Position numbers and translations under genes: made by a program. Below the pieces are notes generated by a model that worked only from the letters and a program-made list of their open reading frames with translations, was not told where the DNA came from and made no database searches. From contig NZ_CP006570.1 of the NCBI RefSeq assembly GCF_000517425.1, positions 310,001 through 374,000 of the forward strand: 64,000 bases of DNA, given 5' to 3'. Source of the stretch: Sodalis praecaptivus. GTDB taxonomy: Bacteria; Pseudomonadota; Gammaproteobacteria; Enterobacterales; Enterobacteriaceae. Shown piece by piece: positions 27,683 to 36,508 of this stretch; position 1 is the first letter of the stretch, and each line of letters opens with the position of its first letter.

Positions 27683-28271
27683 GTTTCGATAAGTCCCAAA
27701 TATTTGGCAAGACGGTATTGGAATAGCCGGAGATAAAACGTTTTTCACTGCCGTCCGGTTTCCAGGTGGCCCGCTGAACTGCGCCGATATTGGCGCCGTA
27801 AACATGGATGCTGATGGATACCTGGTCCTCGAATACATTGCTGACCTGATGAATATCACCTATTTGCGGCGATACCGCTTCCACATCCCCTGGCCGTAGT
27901 CGAATCGGCACGCCCGTTGGGCGCAATCCCTGAGCGTCGAGGGAAAAGGACTGCGACTGCTCGGCGCCGCGTAACATGCCGATCAAGCCCCAGACGCGAT
28001 GATCATGAACCGGCGTTTTCTGACCGGGGCCCCAAACAAAGCTAACCACGGAAAAGCGCTGGCGCGAATCGATATGCAGTAAATATTGCTGATAATACTG
28101 CGGATCTGGCCGGGCAAAAGCTTCATCCAGCCAGTCATCGTGCCTGACCAATTCTGCCAGCAGGGGCTTCGCCCGTTGCAAAATCGCGGATTCGTCATGG
28201 TATTCATCCAGCACCGTCGCCAATTGCCCAATAAAATCACGCAGGCGGTCGTAGCGTAATGTTTCGGTCAT
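27675..28271 (-). CDS. Thiol dioxygenase, 3-mercaptopropionate dioxygenase type
   Basis: Non-heme iron cupin enzyme of 198 residues that adds O2 to a thiol to give a sulfinate. Iron ligands His89, His91 (PVHDHRVWG) and His141 (DIHQVSN) are present, as is the Ser154-His156-Tyr158 triad (SISIHVYG). Gly95 stands where mammalian cysteine dioxygenase has its crosslinking cysteine, the mark of the bacterial type that prefers 3-mercaptopropionate. The C-terminal FISGYSN..LPNIWDLSK is also of that type. GGGAG precedes the ATG. Coupled to the rhodanese gene by overlap and 87 bases after a LysR gene. Cysteine as substrate remains possible. Confidence 0.85.
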   Translation of the reverse strand: MTETLRYDRLRDFIGQLATVLDEYHDESAILQRAKPLLAELVRHDDWLDEAFARPDPQYYQQYLLHIDSRQRFSVVSFVWGPGQKTPVHDHRVWGLIGMLRGAEQSQSFSLDAQGLRPTGVPIRLRPGDVEAVSPQIGDIHQVSNVFEDQVSISIHVYGANIGAVQRATWKPDGSEKRFISGYSNTVLPNIWDLSKHE

Positions 28272-28358
28272 TCTCTTCTTCTCCCGTTACAAGTGTGACG
28301 TCTGTCGCCTGGGCGGGGTTCCGCTTTCCAGCACAAACCGGTGACGGTCGCGGCCCGG

Positions 28359-29264
28359 TCAATGGGCCAAGGGCGCCGTCAGACCCAGCCTTGCGGCCAC
28401 GGTCGAGCCGAAACTGGCTGCCGCTTCGGCCAAGGGGCGCGGTAAAACTGGATGCACCAGCCAGAGCCGGTTGTCCGGTTGAAAATCCTGTAGCGGTAAA
28501 ATACGTAACCGGCCGGCGTAAACGCTATTTTCCAGCAGGTAGCGCGGCACCAAGCCCAGCCCGCCACCGTCCGCTATCAAGGCCAATTGCAGATCGTTGC
28601 CGGTAACTTCCATATTGATGCGCATCGGCAATCCCCTATCTTTCAACGCGCGCTCCAGGCCGCCCCTGAAGCCGCACCCCGTCGGGTTGAGTACCCAGCC
28701 TTGCTGATGGCAGGCGGCAAGCGTCGTGGGCAGAGGGCCGCCGCCGGCCGCCGTTGCAACGACCAGCGGCACAGCCCCCAGATCCTTGGACTGCAATCCC
28801 TCCGGGAAAATGTTGCCGGCGGGATAAAGCAGCAAGGCCGCATCCACTATCCCCTTCTGTATTCCCTGCAATAAATTGACGCCCCAGTTGCTGCTCAGGC
28901 GTGGTTCAATATGAGGGTAGCGGTGGGTCAGCGACATTAGGGCCGGCGCTACCCCGATATCCGTTATGCTCTGCGGCAGCCCCAAGCGCAGAACGCCGCT
29001 GGGGGGCGCATCTTGTTCCACCAATTGCCGTAAAAGCGCGAGTTCATTACTGATGCGCTCGCATTGCCGATAAACCCGCCGTCCCATGGCCGTCGGCTTG
29101 AGCGGTTTGGTTTGACGGTCAAGGAGGACAACCCCCAGCGACGCCTCCAGGCTTTGTACCCGCCGGGTGATAGCCGGCTGCGTTAAACCCAGCAATTCCG
29201 CCGTTTCTCGCGTAGATTGCAGCTGTACCAGCGCCATAAAAGCGTTCATCTCATCCAAAGTCAT
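28359..29264 (-). CDS. LysR-family regulator of the transporter/dioxygenase cluster
   Basis: Transcription factor of 301 residues. wHTH at ~1-62 (LDEMNAFMALVQLQSTRETAELLGLTQPAITRRVQSLEASLGVVLLDR), then effector domain. It sits inside the minus-strand operon, 14 bases after tctA and 87 before the dioxygenase gene, so it is probably co-transcribed and controls the divergent promoter near 32.3-32.7 kb. Its effector is likely the transported acid or a product of it. Confidence 0.87.
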   Translation of the reverse strand: MTLDEMNAFMALVQLQSTRETAELLGLTQPAITRRVQSLEASLGVVLLDRQTKPLKPTAMGRRVYRQCERISNELALLRQLVEQDAPPSGVLRLGLPQSITDIGVAPALMSLTHRYPHIEPRLSSNWGVNLLQGIQKGIVDAALLLYPAGNIFPEGLQSKDLGAVPLVVATAAGGGPLPTTLAACHQQGWVLNPTGCGFRGGLERALKDRGLPMRINMEVTGNDLQLALIADGGGLGLVPRYLLENSVYAGRLRILPLQDFQPDNRLWLVHPVLPRPLAEAAASFGSTVAARLGLTAPLAH

Positions 29265-29278
29265 CGCGCGCTTGCCCC

Positions 29279-30793
29279 TTAGTCGATCGTGTTGGCGGCG
29301 GCGTGCCGCCGGCGGGCGCGCCAGAACGGTAGCGTCAGACTCAATGCGAGAGACAGTAACGTCAGGGTCAAGAACCCTAGCGCGACGGGGCTTGCGATGA
29401 AGATATGCATATCGCCGGCGGAAATGGTCAGCGCCTGGCGAAACGACTGCTCAAGGTTACTGCCCAGCACCAGGGCCAGGATCATCGGCGCCAACGGCAC
29501 ATCAATCTTGCGCAGCACATAACCCAACAGGCCGAAACCCAGGATCAGGTAAAGATCAAAAATGCTGGATTTGATGGAATAGACGCCAATGCTGGCCACC
29601 GTGACAATCCCCGGCAACAGCATACCCGTTGGGATGTATAACAACCGGACAAACAGGAACACCAGCGGTAGATTGAGTATCAGCAACAGCAGGTTGCCGA
29701 GATACATACTGTCCACCAGTCCCCAGACCAGTTGTGGATGATTTTGCATCAGCAAGGGACCCGGCTGGATACCAAACATGATAAACGCGCCCAGTAACAG
29801 CGCAGAAGAGCTGCTGCTCGGCACCCCCAGGGTAAGCAACGGGACCAGATGACCGCCAACCGCGGCGTTATTGGCGGCTTCCGGTCCGGCGACACCTTCT
29901 ATCATCCCTTGGCCGAACCGCTCTGGCGTTTTGCTCAGCGCGCGCTCGAGGCCGTAGGATAATACCGTGGCGATGGTGGCGCCGCCGCCCGGTAGCAGTC
30001 CTTTTGCGAAGCCCAGCAGCGTGCCGCGCAATATCGGCATGCGGGAACGACGCCATTCCTCTCGGGTCAGCCACAGGCTGCCGCGGACGGGTTGAATTTT
30101 CTCCTCCCCCTGCAAATGACGCTCAAAGTTGATCAGCACTTCCGACAGAGCAAAGAGTCCGACCGACGCCACCAGAAAGGGGATCCCTTCCTGCAGCTCC
30201 ATGATGCCGCCGGTAAAACGCGGCATACCGCTTTGCAGATCGATACCGATCGTGGCGATAATCAGCCCCAGCACCAGCGAAAGCAGCCCGCGCGCCAAGG
30301 ATTTGCCGCTCAGCGATGCCACGGCGCTCAATGAAAACAGCATTAGCGTAAAAAATTCGGCGGGCCCGACCCGCAAAGCAAAGACGGAAAACGGCACGGC
30401 GAAGAAACTCAGCAAGACCACGGCAATCGTCCCGGCGATAAACGAGCCGATGGCCGATACGGCGAGCGCGGCGCCGGCGCGCCCCTGCCGCGCCATCTGA
30501 TGGCCGTCCAGCGCGGTCATGACCGATGACGATTCACCGGGGGTATTAATCAGGATCGACGCGGTCGACCCGCCATACATGGTGCCGTAATAAAGGCCAC
30601 AGAGCATGATCAACGCTCCGGTGGGCTCCAGACCAAAGGTCACGGGAAGCATAACTGCGATACCCGCCGTCGGGCCCAACCCCGGCAACACGCCCACAGC
30701 GGTGCCGAGCAGGCAGCCTATGAGAATATAAAGCAGATTATCGGGCTGAAAGGCGACGCTGAAGCCGTGAAAGATTTGCAGGTAAGTTTCCAT
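29279..30793 (-). CDS. tctA: Tripartite tricarboxylate transporter, large membrane subunit
   Basis: Integral membrane protein of 504 residues with about 12 hydrophobic segments. The conserved TctA blocks GVLPGLGPTAGIAVMLPVTFGLEPTGALIML, YGGSTASILINTPGESSSVMTALDGHQMARQGRAGAAL and the later GLLPGGGATIATVLSYGLE are clear. It forms the channel of a secondary, binding-protein-dependent carrier for carboxylates. GAGGCGGAG precedes the ATG. Ends 14 bases before lysR and starts 10 after tctB. Confidence 0.9.
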   Translation of the reverse strand: METYLQIFHGFSVAFQPDNLLYILIGCLLGTAVGVLPGLGPTAGIAVMLPVTFGLEPTGALIMLCGLYYGTMYGGSTASILINTPGESSSVMTALDGHQMARQGRAGAALAVSAIGSFIAGTIAVVLLSFFAVPFSVFALRVGPAEFFTLMLFSLSAVASLSGKSLARGLLSLVLGLIIATIGIDLQSGMPRFTGGIMELQEGIPFLVASVGLFALSEVLINFERHLQGEEKIQPVRGSLWLTREEWRRSRMPILRGTLLGFAKGLLPGGGATIATVLSYGLERALSKTPERFGQGMIEGVAGPEAANNAAVGGHLVPLLTLGVPSSSSSALLLGAFIMFGIQPGPLLMQNHPQLVWGLVDSMYLGNLLLLILNLPLVFLFVRLLYIPTGMLLPGIVTVASIGVYSIKSSIFDLYLILGFGLLGYVLRKIDVPLAPMILALVLGSNLEQSFRQALTISAGDMHIFIASPVALGFLTLTLLSLALSLTLPFWRARRRHAAANTID

Positions 30794-30802
30794 CTCCGCC
30801 TC

Positions 30803-31240
30803 TTAGGAAAACAGCCGGCCGGCGGGCAACGGCACGCTCAGGGCATATTTGAATACATACCAGCTCGCCAGTGGGAAAAGTAGCGCCACCAACGCCGCCT
30901 GGCGAGGTTTCGGATGGCAACACATCATGGTTACCAATAGAAACAGCGTGGTATCTAAGGTATAGCCAAGTTCTTCAAACGCCATAAAGTAAAGGCCGAT
31001 CACCGCCAAGGCGGCCAGCACCGGTTTCAGCGTGCTGGCGTGAAACGTGCGCGGGGCACTTTTATGACGCCCTTCCAGCAACAGCAGCAGCACGCAAAAT
31101 AGCAGGGCGATGCATAATAAGCCGGGAAAAAAACGCGGCCCTACGGGGTCGCCCATACCCAGCAGCGGGATTTGTCTGATACCCCAGTAATACACGGCGG
31201 CCAGGAGGGTGCTCGCCGCCGCAAGCAGATAGCTAATCAT
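30803..31240 (-). CDS. tctB: Tripartite tricarboxylate transporter, small membrane subunit
   Basis: Membrane protein of 145 residues with four predicted membrane segments, the usual TctB form (GMGDPVGPRFFPGLLCIALLFC early in the chain). It pairs with TctA in the membrane. Placed between tctC and tctA with gaps of 12 and 9 bases, so in one transcription unit. Confidence 0.87.
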   Translation of the reverse strand: MISYLLAAASTLLAAVYYWGIRQIPLLGMGDPVGPRFFPGLLCIALLFCVLLLLLEGRHKSAPRTFHASTLKPVLAALAVIGLYFMAFEELGYTLDTTLFLLVTMMCCHPKPRQAALVALLFPLASWYVFKYALSVPLPAGRLFS

Positions 31241-31252
31241 CGCGATACGGCC

Positions 31253-32287
31253 TTAAGCCCCGCCTCCCGCTTGCCGGTTTGTCAGGCCAAGCGACGTGTA
31301 TAACTCACTCAAACGCCGCGCCTCTAGCGTCAGAAGCCGGCCCGCCGCTGCACTATCGCCATATCCCCCCTCGATATATTCCTGCTGCAGCTGGCTTTTC
31401 CACTCAGGAGTGGCGGTAATTTGCCGCAGCGCATTGCTCCAGAAGCGGACTTGCGCCGGCGTCAGGCCCGGCGGGCCGATGACAATACGCCAACCGCTTA
31501 CCACCACATCCACCCCCTGCTCACGCCAGGTAGGGACAGTTGCCAAGACCCCGCCTAATCTCGTCTCGGTTGCTGACGCCAGCGCCCGCAGGCGCCCCGC
31601 TTGAACATAAGGGACAAGACTGGAGGGCGTTGTGATAACCACATCGATATGCCCCCCCAGCGTGGCGGTCACCCCCTCCGCCGCCGAGCCAAAACTCACC
31701 GCTTTAATTTTATGAATATCGGCGCCGATAGCCTTTGCCAGCTCCATCGCGGCGGCGTAGTTTACGGTCCCTACGCCGCTGGACACCGAAAACGAAACGC
31801 TGGCGGGATCCTGCCGAAGTTTGGCGATAAGATCCTTACCCTCCTTAATAGGGGAATCGCTACGCACCGCAAAGAGGAAACGCTCGCTGAACAGCAGCGC
31901 CAGCGGTGTAAATTGCCGGTAATCGATAGGGCTGCGCCCCAGTAATTTGTTGGTAATGAAGGGAGTATTTACCACTTGGATGCGCTCGGCGTCGCCGGGC
32001 TGATTCAACAAAGCGTTCAACGCCAGAGAGTGGCCGCCGCCGGGGCGATTGACCACCTCGCTGCCGCCTGGAATTAATCCCGCGTGTTGTAGACCATCGT
32101 TCACCATTCTGGCGGTACGGTCCATCGACCCACCCGGGCCAACGCCCACCAGCACCTGTACGGGCTGTTGCGGCCGCCATTCATCGTTTTGCCCGGCATG
32201 CGCCGCCAGAAGAGGAATCGATAAGAAGAGTAACGGTAAACATCTACGCCACGCGATGCGCCGCCCCAATAAATCACTCGCCGTCAT
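31253..32287 (-). CDS. tctC: Tripartite tricarboxylate transporter binding protein (Bug family)
   Basis: Periplasmic binding protein of 344 residues. Basic lead and hydrophobic segment RRCLPLLFLSIPLLAAHAG form a signal peptide. Family blocks: QPVQVLVGVGPGGSMDRTARMV, VVNRPGGGHSLALNALLNQ, GSAAEGVTATLGGHIDVVITT and WRIVIGPPGLTPAQVRFW. Bug proteins bind carboxylates through two beta-strand loops. First gene of the minus-strand operon; its promoter must lie in 32288-32755. Confidence 0.88.
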   Translation of the reverse strand: MTASDLLGRRIAWRRCLPLLFLSIPLLAAHAGQNDEWRPQQPVQVLVGVGPGGSMDRTARMVNDGLQHAGLIPGGSEVVNRPGGGHSLALNALLNQPGDAERIQVVNTPFITNKLLGRSPIDYRQFTPLALLFSERFLFAVRSDSPIKEGKDLIAKLRQDPASVSFSVSSGVGTVNYAAAMELAKAIGADIHKIKAVSFGSAAEGVTATLGGHIDVVITTPSSLVPYVQAGRLRALASATETRLGGVLATVPTWREQGVDVVVSGWRIVIGPPGLTPAQVRFWSNALRQITATPEWKSQLQQEYIEGGYGDSAAAGRLLTLEARRLSELYTSLGLTNRQAGGGA

Positions 32288-32663
32288 TATTTATTCCTTT
32301 CAATCCATTCATTAAGAAGCGCAGCTGGGTTAGCGGCAGCATGACTCTTCGCCGCCCTCATTTTGCCGACAGTAACATTCGATAAAAAATAAAAGAAATT
32401 CATTTTCTGGATAAGTTAATATGCAAAAAGCAAATAATTGCCTGACGCGTAAAAATGATGGCGCCGCGGTTGATTACGTCTCCTACAACAACCGCGGCAA
32501 AAAGGAATCACGTTGTAATAGCCTTTAAATACAGCTTATTAGCGTCATGTATTCCTCGTGCACGTGCTTTCAGCGGGACTGTCACAGTAACTGAAGCCAC
32601 CTTTAGTACTTTAATCACTTATCTTATCTTCAAATATCATGATTAATTTTCATAATTTTAAGG
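32288..32663. other. Divergent promoter region of the tct and MmgE/PrpD genes
   Basis: About 375 bases with no gene. The AT-rich part from 32380 should hold the minus-strand tctC promoter. A short plus frame at 32455-32646 has no ribosome site or recognised product. Confidence 0.4.
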
Positions 32664-32704
32664 TTCAATATCAGCCTATTTTATATTGAATACAGCTTGT
32701 ATTC
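32664..32704. promoter_or_regulatory. Two overlapping perfect inverted repeats, candidate LysR operator
   Basis: TTCAATAT (32664-32671) and ATATTGAA (32683-32690) are separated by 11 bases, giving the T-N11-A form of LysR sites. Overlapping it, GAATACA and TGTATTC (32688-32704) have a 3-base spacer. Located between divergent tctC and mmgE/prpD, 52 bases ahead of the latter's ATG. Confidence 0.5.
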
Positions 32705-32755
32705 TGCCTTCGCAACATGGCGTATTCCAACGGTTGCAGCATAAAAGGAAAAACT

Positions 32756-34126
32756 ATGGCCGATAGGCAAACCCTATCTGAAATATACCCGCGCACGGGG
32801 CAATTGGTCCGTTTTATACAACGGGCCCGCACCCTGGCATTCCCCCATCACGTTGTGCTGGAAGCAAAACGCGCCCTAATTGACTATTTGGGGGTGGCTA
32901 TCGGGGCGGTAACCGACCCCGCCGTCAGCGCGGTGCGCCAGGTCGCGCTCGGTTGGCAAGCGGCCGGCCGCGCGCAGATTATCCTGGGCGGCCAAACTAC
33001 GCCTGCGCTGGCGGCGCTGATCAATGGCACCATGGCCCATGCGGCAGATTTTGATGATACCCACCCTGGCGGCGCAGGACATCCCAGCGGCCCGTGCTGG
33101 TCGACGGCCTTGGCGCTGGGCCAGGCGCAAAATCTGACTGAGCAACAGGTGCTGGCCGCGTTTATCACCGGTTATGAAATCATGGCGCGCCTGGGCGGCG
33201 GCGGGACGCAGGGGATCGGCAGAAACCTGCAGCGCAGGGGATTTCACCCGACCGCCATCGCCGGCCGGGCGGGCGCGACCGCGGTGGCCGCCTCACTAAG
33301 CGGTCTGGACGAGACAGCGTCGGCGAATGCCCTCGGCGCAGCGGCGACGATGATGGGAGGATTAATGAAGTCCTCGGGGACGCACGGCAAACCCTTCCAC
33401 GCCGGCAAAGCGGCTATGGACGGAATTATGGCGGCCGAGTTGGCGCAGTCGGGATTTATTGCCGCCCACCATTTTTATGAACCCGAGGGCTGGCTGAAAT
33501 CCTTTATCCAGTCCGGTGATGTTGATGTGCCGCTTCTGGACCTTGGCGAAACCTGGGAATTGTCCTCCAACGGCTATAAGCGTTATGCCAGTTGCCGCGG
33601 CACCCATGCTGCCATCGAAACTGCCCAGGGATTATTTCCCGAGCTTAACGGCCGCCACATCGCCCATGTCCAAGCCTACGTTCACCCCATGTGTATGATC
33701 AACGCCGGTAACCCACGCCCCCGTACGCCGTTGGAAACCAAATTCAGCGTCCAGCACTGCATCGCCCTGGCGCTCTGCGGTTTCCCGCTGGGGGAACAAG
33801 ACTTCACGGGCGGTAAAACCGCGGATCCTCAGGCCCGAGCATTGCTTAAAAAAGTGGTGGCGCAGGCGGTGGAAGGGCAAGCGCCTCATGAGTCGGTCAT
33901 CGAAATAAGCTTTACCAACGGCGAGCAATTACGAGGGGAAACCAAAGTGGTCCGAGGCCATGCGCTCAATCCCCTCTCCCTTGATGAGTTACATGATAAG
34001 TTCTCTCGCCTGACGGTGCCGGCCCTGGGATCTGCGAACAGCGAACGGCTATTCCACACGGCAGCCAATTTTGAGCAACCCGGCGCGCTGCGTACCTTAA
34101 CCGCGCTGCTGGTCGGGCGCCACTGA
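32756..34126 (+). CDS. MmgE/PrpD-family protein (first of pair)
   Basis: Cytoplasmic protein of 456 residues of the 2-methylcitrate dehydratase/cis-aconitate decarboxylase superfamily. Family blocks: AKRALIDYLGVAIGA, NGTMAHAADFDDTHPGGAGHPSG, RRGFHPTAIAGRAGATA, KSSGTHGKPFHAGKAAMDG and KRYASCRGTHAAIETA. Start at 32756 has AAAAGGA just upstream. Such enzymes dehydrate, isomerise or decarboxylate di- and tricarboxylic acids. Together with the next gene it diverges from a carboxylate transporter, so it likely acts on the imported acid. Reaction not known. Confidence 0.83.
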   Translation: MADRQTLSEIYPRTGQLVRFIQRARTLAFPHHVVLEAKRALIDYLGVAIGAVTDPAVSAVRQVALGWQAAGRAQIILGGQTTPALAALINGTMAHAADFDDTHPGGAGHPSGPCWSTALALGQAQNLTEQQVLAAFITGYEIMARLGGGGTQGIGRNLQRRGFHPTAIAGRAGATAVAASLSGLDETASANALGAAATMMGGLMKSSGTHGKPFHAGKAAMDGIMAAELAQSGFIAAHHFYEPEGWLKSFIQSGDVDVPLLDLGETWELSSNGYKRYASCRGTHAAIETAQGLFPELNGRHIAHVQAYVHPMCMINAGNPRPRTPLETKFSVQHCIALALCGFPLGEQDFTGGKTADPQARALLKKVVAQAVEGQAPHESVIEISFTNGEQLRGETKVVRGHALNPLSLDELHDKFSRLTVPALGSANSERLFHTAANFEQPGALRTLTALLVGRH

Positions 34127-34153
34127 TCCGGACCCGAGGAGATAAGGAAGCCT

Positions 34154-35476
34154 ATGACTATCGCTTTGCAATTCGCCCGCAATATTCATCAATTTCATCA
34201 AAGAAGTTTACCCAAAGAGGCCTTTGAGCGGGCGCGTTACGCCATTATCGATACCCTTGGCGTTATGCTGGCCGGTAGCGTCCAGCCCGGGGCGCTAAAA
34301 TTACGCGCGGTGATAGAACCCGCCGCTCCAGGGCAAAGCCGGGTTTTTGGTACGTCGCTACGCGTCAACGCTCTGGACGCCGCGTTGTTCAACGGTATTG
34401 CCGCACATATCCTGGATTTTGACGACTCGAACTCTCGTCTGCATGGCCATACCTCGGTCGCCATCCTGCCCGCGTTGTTGGCGTTGGGTGATGAACGCCA
34501 GGCGTCGCCGGCCGCCGTGGTGCGGGCCTACATTACCGGTTTCGAGGCCGCATCGCGCCTGGGCGATGCGGTCGGGCGTTACCAATATACCCATGGATGG
34601 CACCCGACTACCACCCTCGGCATATTCGCCGCGGTGGCAGCCTGTGCGGCGCTGCTGGAATTGAGCGAACATCAAACGGCCGTCGCACTGTCCATCGCCA
34701 CGGCGCTGGCGTCAGGCATCAAGGCCAATTTCGGCAGCGAAACCAAACCGTTAGGGGTAGGCCAGGCCAATCGCAACGCCTTACTGGCGATCAAGCTCGC
34801 CCAGCAGGATTTCAGCGCGGGGAAATCGGCGTTCGAGCATCATCACGGCTATCTCTCTGTCTTTAACGCCGGAGCAGCACATTTTGATACCTCATTACTG
34901 GTGGCGCCCTGGACCGGCGAGCCTGTATTGTTGGCGCCGGTGATGGGTATCAAGCAAAAACGGTTTCCCTGCTGTTACGCCATTTTACCGCCGCTGGACG
35001 GCATTCTTGCCCTGCGCCATGAACATCGCCTGACGCCTGAGGAAATTGTGCGCGTGGCGGTCGGGGTGCACCCCATCAGGTTTCCGCATATCAACGTCCC
35101 GGCGCCAAAGGATCCCTTGGCCGCCAAATTCAGCCTGCATTACTGCACGGCGCGCGCGCTAGAAGAAGGCCGGTTGACGCTGGATGATTTCATTGATGAG
35201 ACCCGCTTCAACCGGCCGGAGACGCATTGCCTCATGCGGCAGGTCTCATTGCACCCCTACCTTCACGATAATATCGGCGGCGCGGAGGTGATGATTGAGA
35301 CCAAAGACGGTCGGCGTTTAACGACCTACATCGACAGTGCCCAGGGTTCCTCATACGAAAATCCGCTGCCGCCCGCGCTGAATAGAGATAAATTCTTACA
35401 GTGTGCATCGCTGGCGCTCGGCGACAGCGATGCTTTGGCCTTTTATCAACGGCTGAATCTGGGGGAACTGGCGTGA
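34154..35476 (+). CDS. MmgE/PrpD-family protein (second of pair)
   Basis: Product of 440 residues, related to but clearly different from its upstream neighbour. Blocks: ARYAIIDTLGVMLAGS, NGIAAHILDFDDSNSRLHGHTSVAILPALLA, YTHGWHPTTTLGIFAAVAA, GSETKPLGVGQANRNALLAI and KRFPCCYAILPPLDGI. AAGGA precedes the ATG and only 27 bases separate the pair, so they are one transcript. They may form a hetero-oligomer or carry out successive steps. Convergent with the Rpn gene 123 bases downstream. Confidence 0.83.
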   Translation: MTIALQFARNIHQFHQRSLPKEAFERARYAIIDTLGVMLAGSVQPGALKLRAVIEPAAPGQSRVFGTSLRVNALDAALFNGIAAHILDFDDSNSRLHGHTSVAILPALLALGDERQASPAAVVRAYITGFEAASRLGDAVGRYQYTHGWHPTTTLGIFAAVAACAALLELSEHQTAVALSIATALASGIKANFGSETKPLGVGQANRNALLAIKLAQQDFSAGKSAFEHHHGYLSVFNAGAAHFDTSLLVAPWTGEPVLLAPVMGIKQKRFPCCYAILPPLDGILALRHEHRLTPEEIVRVAVGVHPIRFPHINVPAPKDPLAAKFSLHYCTARALEEGRLTLDDFIDETRFNRPETHCLMRQVSLHPYLHDNIGGAEVMIETKDGRRLTTYIDSAQGSSYENPLPPALNRDKFLQCASLALGDSDALAFYQRLNLGELA

Positions 35477-35599
35477 TCCTGTAGGCTGAAGCACGGCGAG
35501 GGCATGCCACCCCGAAACAAAGCACAGCTAAGGATAAGCTCAACCCGTGCTAGCCTTGCGTTGCCGGCTTACCGCCCGCGCTGCCCACAGAGAACGAGG

Positions 35600-36508
35600 T
35601 TAACGCGTTAACGCATTCCATTCTTCATCATTCAGGCCAGTGGAATTTTGCACCACCGCACGTTCAACGCCACTGGCGATGAGCTGCCGTGCAATTTTGA
35701 TTGAGGCATTCTTTTCACCTTTTTGAATGCCCTTTTGCAGGCCCTTTTGTAACCCCTTCGCTTCAAGCTGTTGTGCAATCGTCATGATGTCCTCCTGATA
35801 ATCCGTTGCTTTCTCGGCCATCGCCCGCAGAAACTCTTCCGCGGCCGACGTCTCTCCCTGCATGACAATATAATAGACCAGACTGCGAAACTGGGCCGCC
35901 GATAGCGGCCAACGTTTAGACAACCTGGCGATGTCATTTACCATCTCCAGCACATCCCGCGTTCGGATATGCTTTTGCACCAACTCCAGCAGCGCCACGC
36001 GTCGGTGGGTCAGGATCTCATCATCCGGCATCGCCGTGATATCCACCAGCGGGAACGCCTGCATATACACCGATTCTGCCAGCTCAGGGTCGGCAAAGCA
36101 ATCCAGCCAGCGCGTGGTGTACGGATAGGGCGACGTCCGCCCGTGGTAAAACAGCAGCGGCACCACCACCGGCAATTGTTCGTGCCCCTGATCAAGGTGC
36201 TGCTGCATCGCCGCCAGGCTGTAGCGAAGCATACGCTGCGGCATCAGCTTCTCAGGGCGCGACTGATGCTCTATCAGGCAGTAAATATACCCTTCCCCGC
36301 TCGCGGTTTTTACCGAGTACAGCATATCGGAAAGCTGGCTGCGTAAGTTCTCCTCGACAAAGCTGGCCGGCGCCATCGCCAGCGTCCGCAGATCGCATTG
36401 ACGGCAAATTGTCGCCGGCAAGTGGACAGCCAAAAAATCTCGCGCCACGGTGATATCCCCGAGGAACCGTTTAAACAACGCGTCGTGCTGGCAAATAACC
36501 TGTGACAT
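35600..36508 (-). CDS. Rpn-family recombination-promoting nuclease / putative transposase
   Basis: DNA endonuclease-like protein of 302 residues (YhgA/Rpn family, PD-(D/E)XK fold). N-terminal HDALFKRFLGDITVARDFL carries the first acidic residue; IYCLIEHQSRPEKLMPQRMLRY carries the ExQ catalytic pair; then PVVVPLLFYHGRTSPYPYTTRWLDCF and DITAMPDDEI. The C-terminus has the family's short KG repeats (KGLQKGLQKGIQKGEK), where frameshifts are common. GGGAGG precedes the ATG. Full length and intact, unlike its relative at 9.2-9.8 kb. Rpn proteins promote RecA-independent recombination in E. coli. Confidence 0.87.
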   Translation of the reverse strand: MSQVICQHDALFKRFLGDITVARDFLAVHLPATICRQCDLRTLAMAPASFVEENLRSQLSDMLYSVKTASGEGYIYCLIEHQSRPEKLMPQRMLRYSLAAMQQHLDQGHEQLPVVVPLLFYHGRTSPYPYTTRWLDCFADPELAESVYMQAFPLVDITAMPDDEILTHRRVALLELVQKHIRTRDVLEMVNDIARLSKRWPLSAAQFRSLVYYIVMQGETSAAEEFLRAMAEKATDYQEDIMTIAQQLEAKGLQKGLQKGIQKGEKNASIKIARQLIASGVERAVVQNSTGLNDEEWNALTR

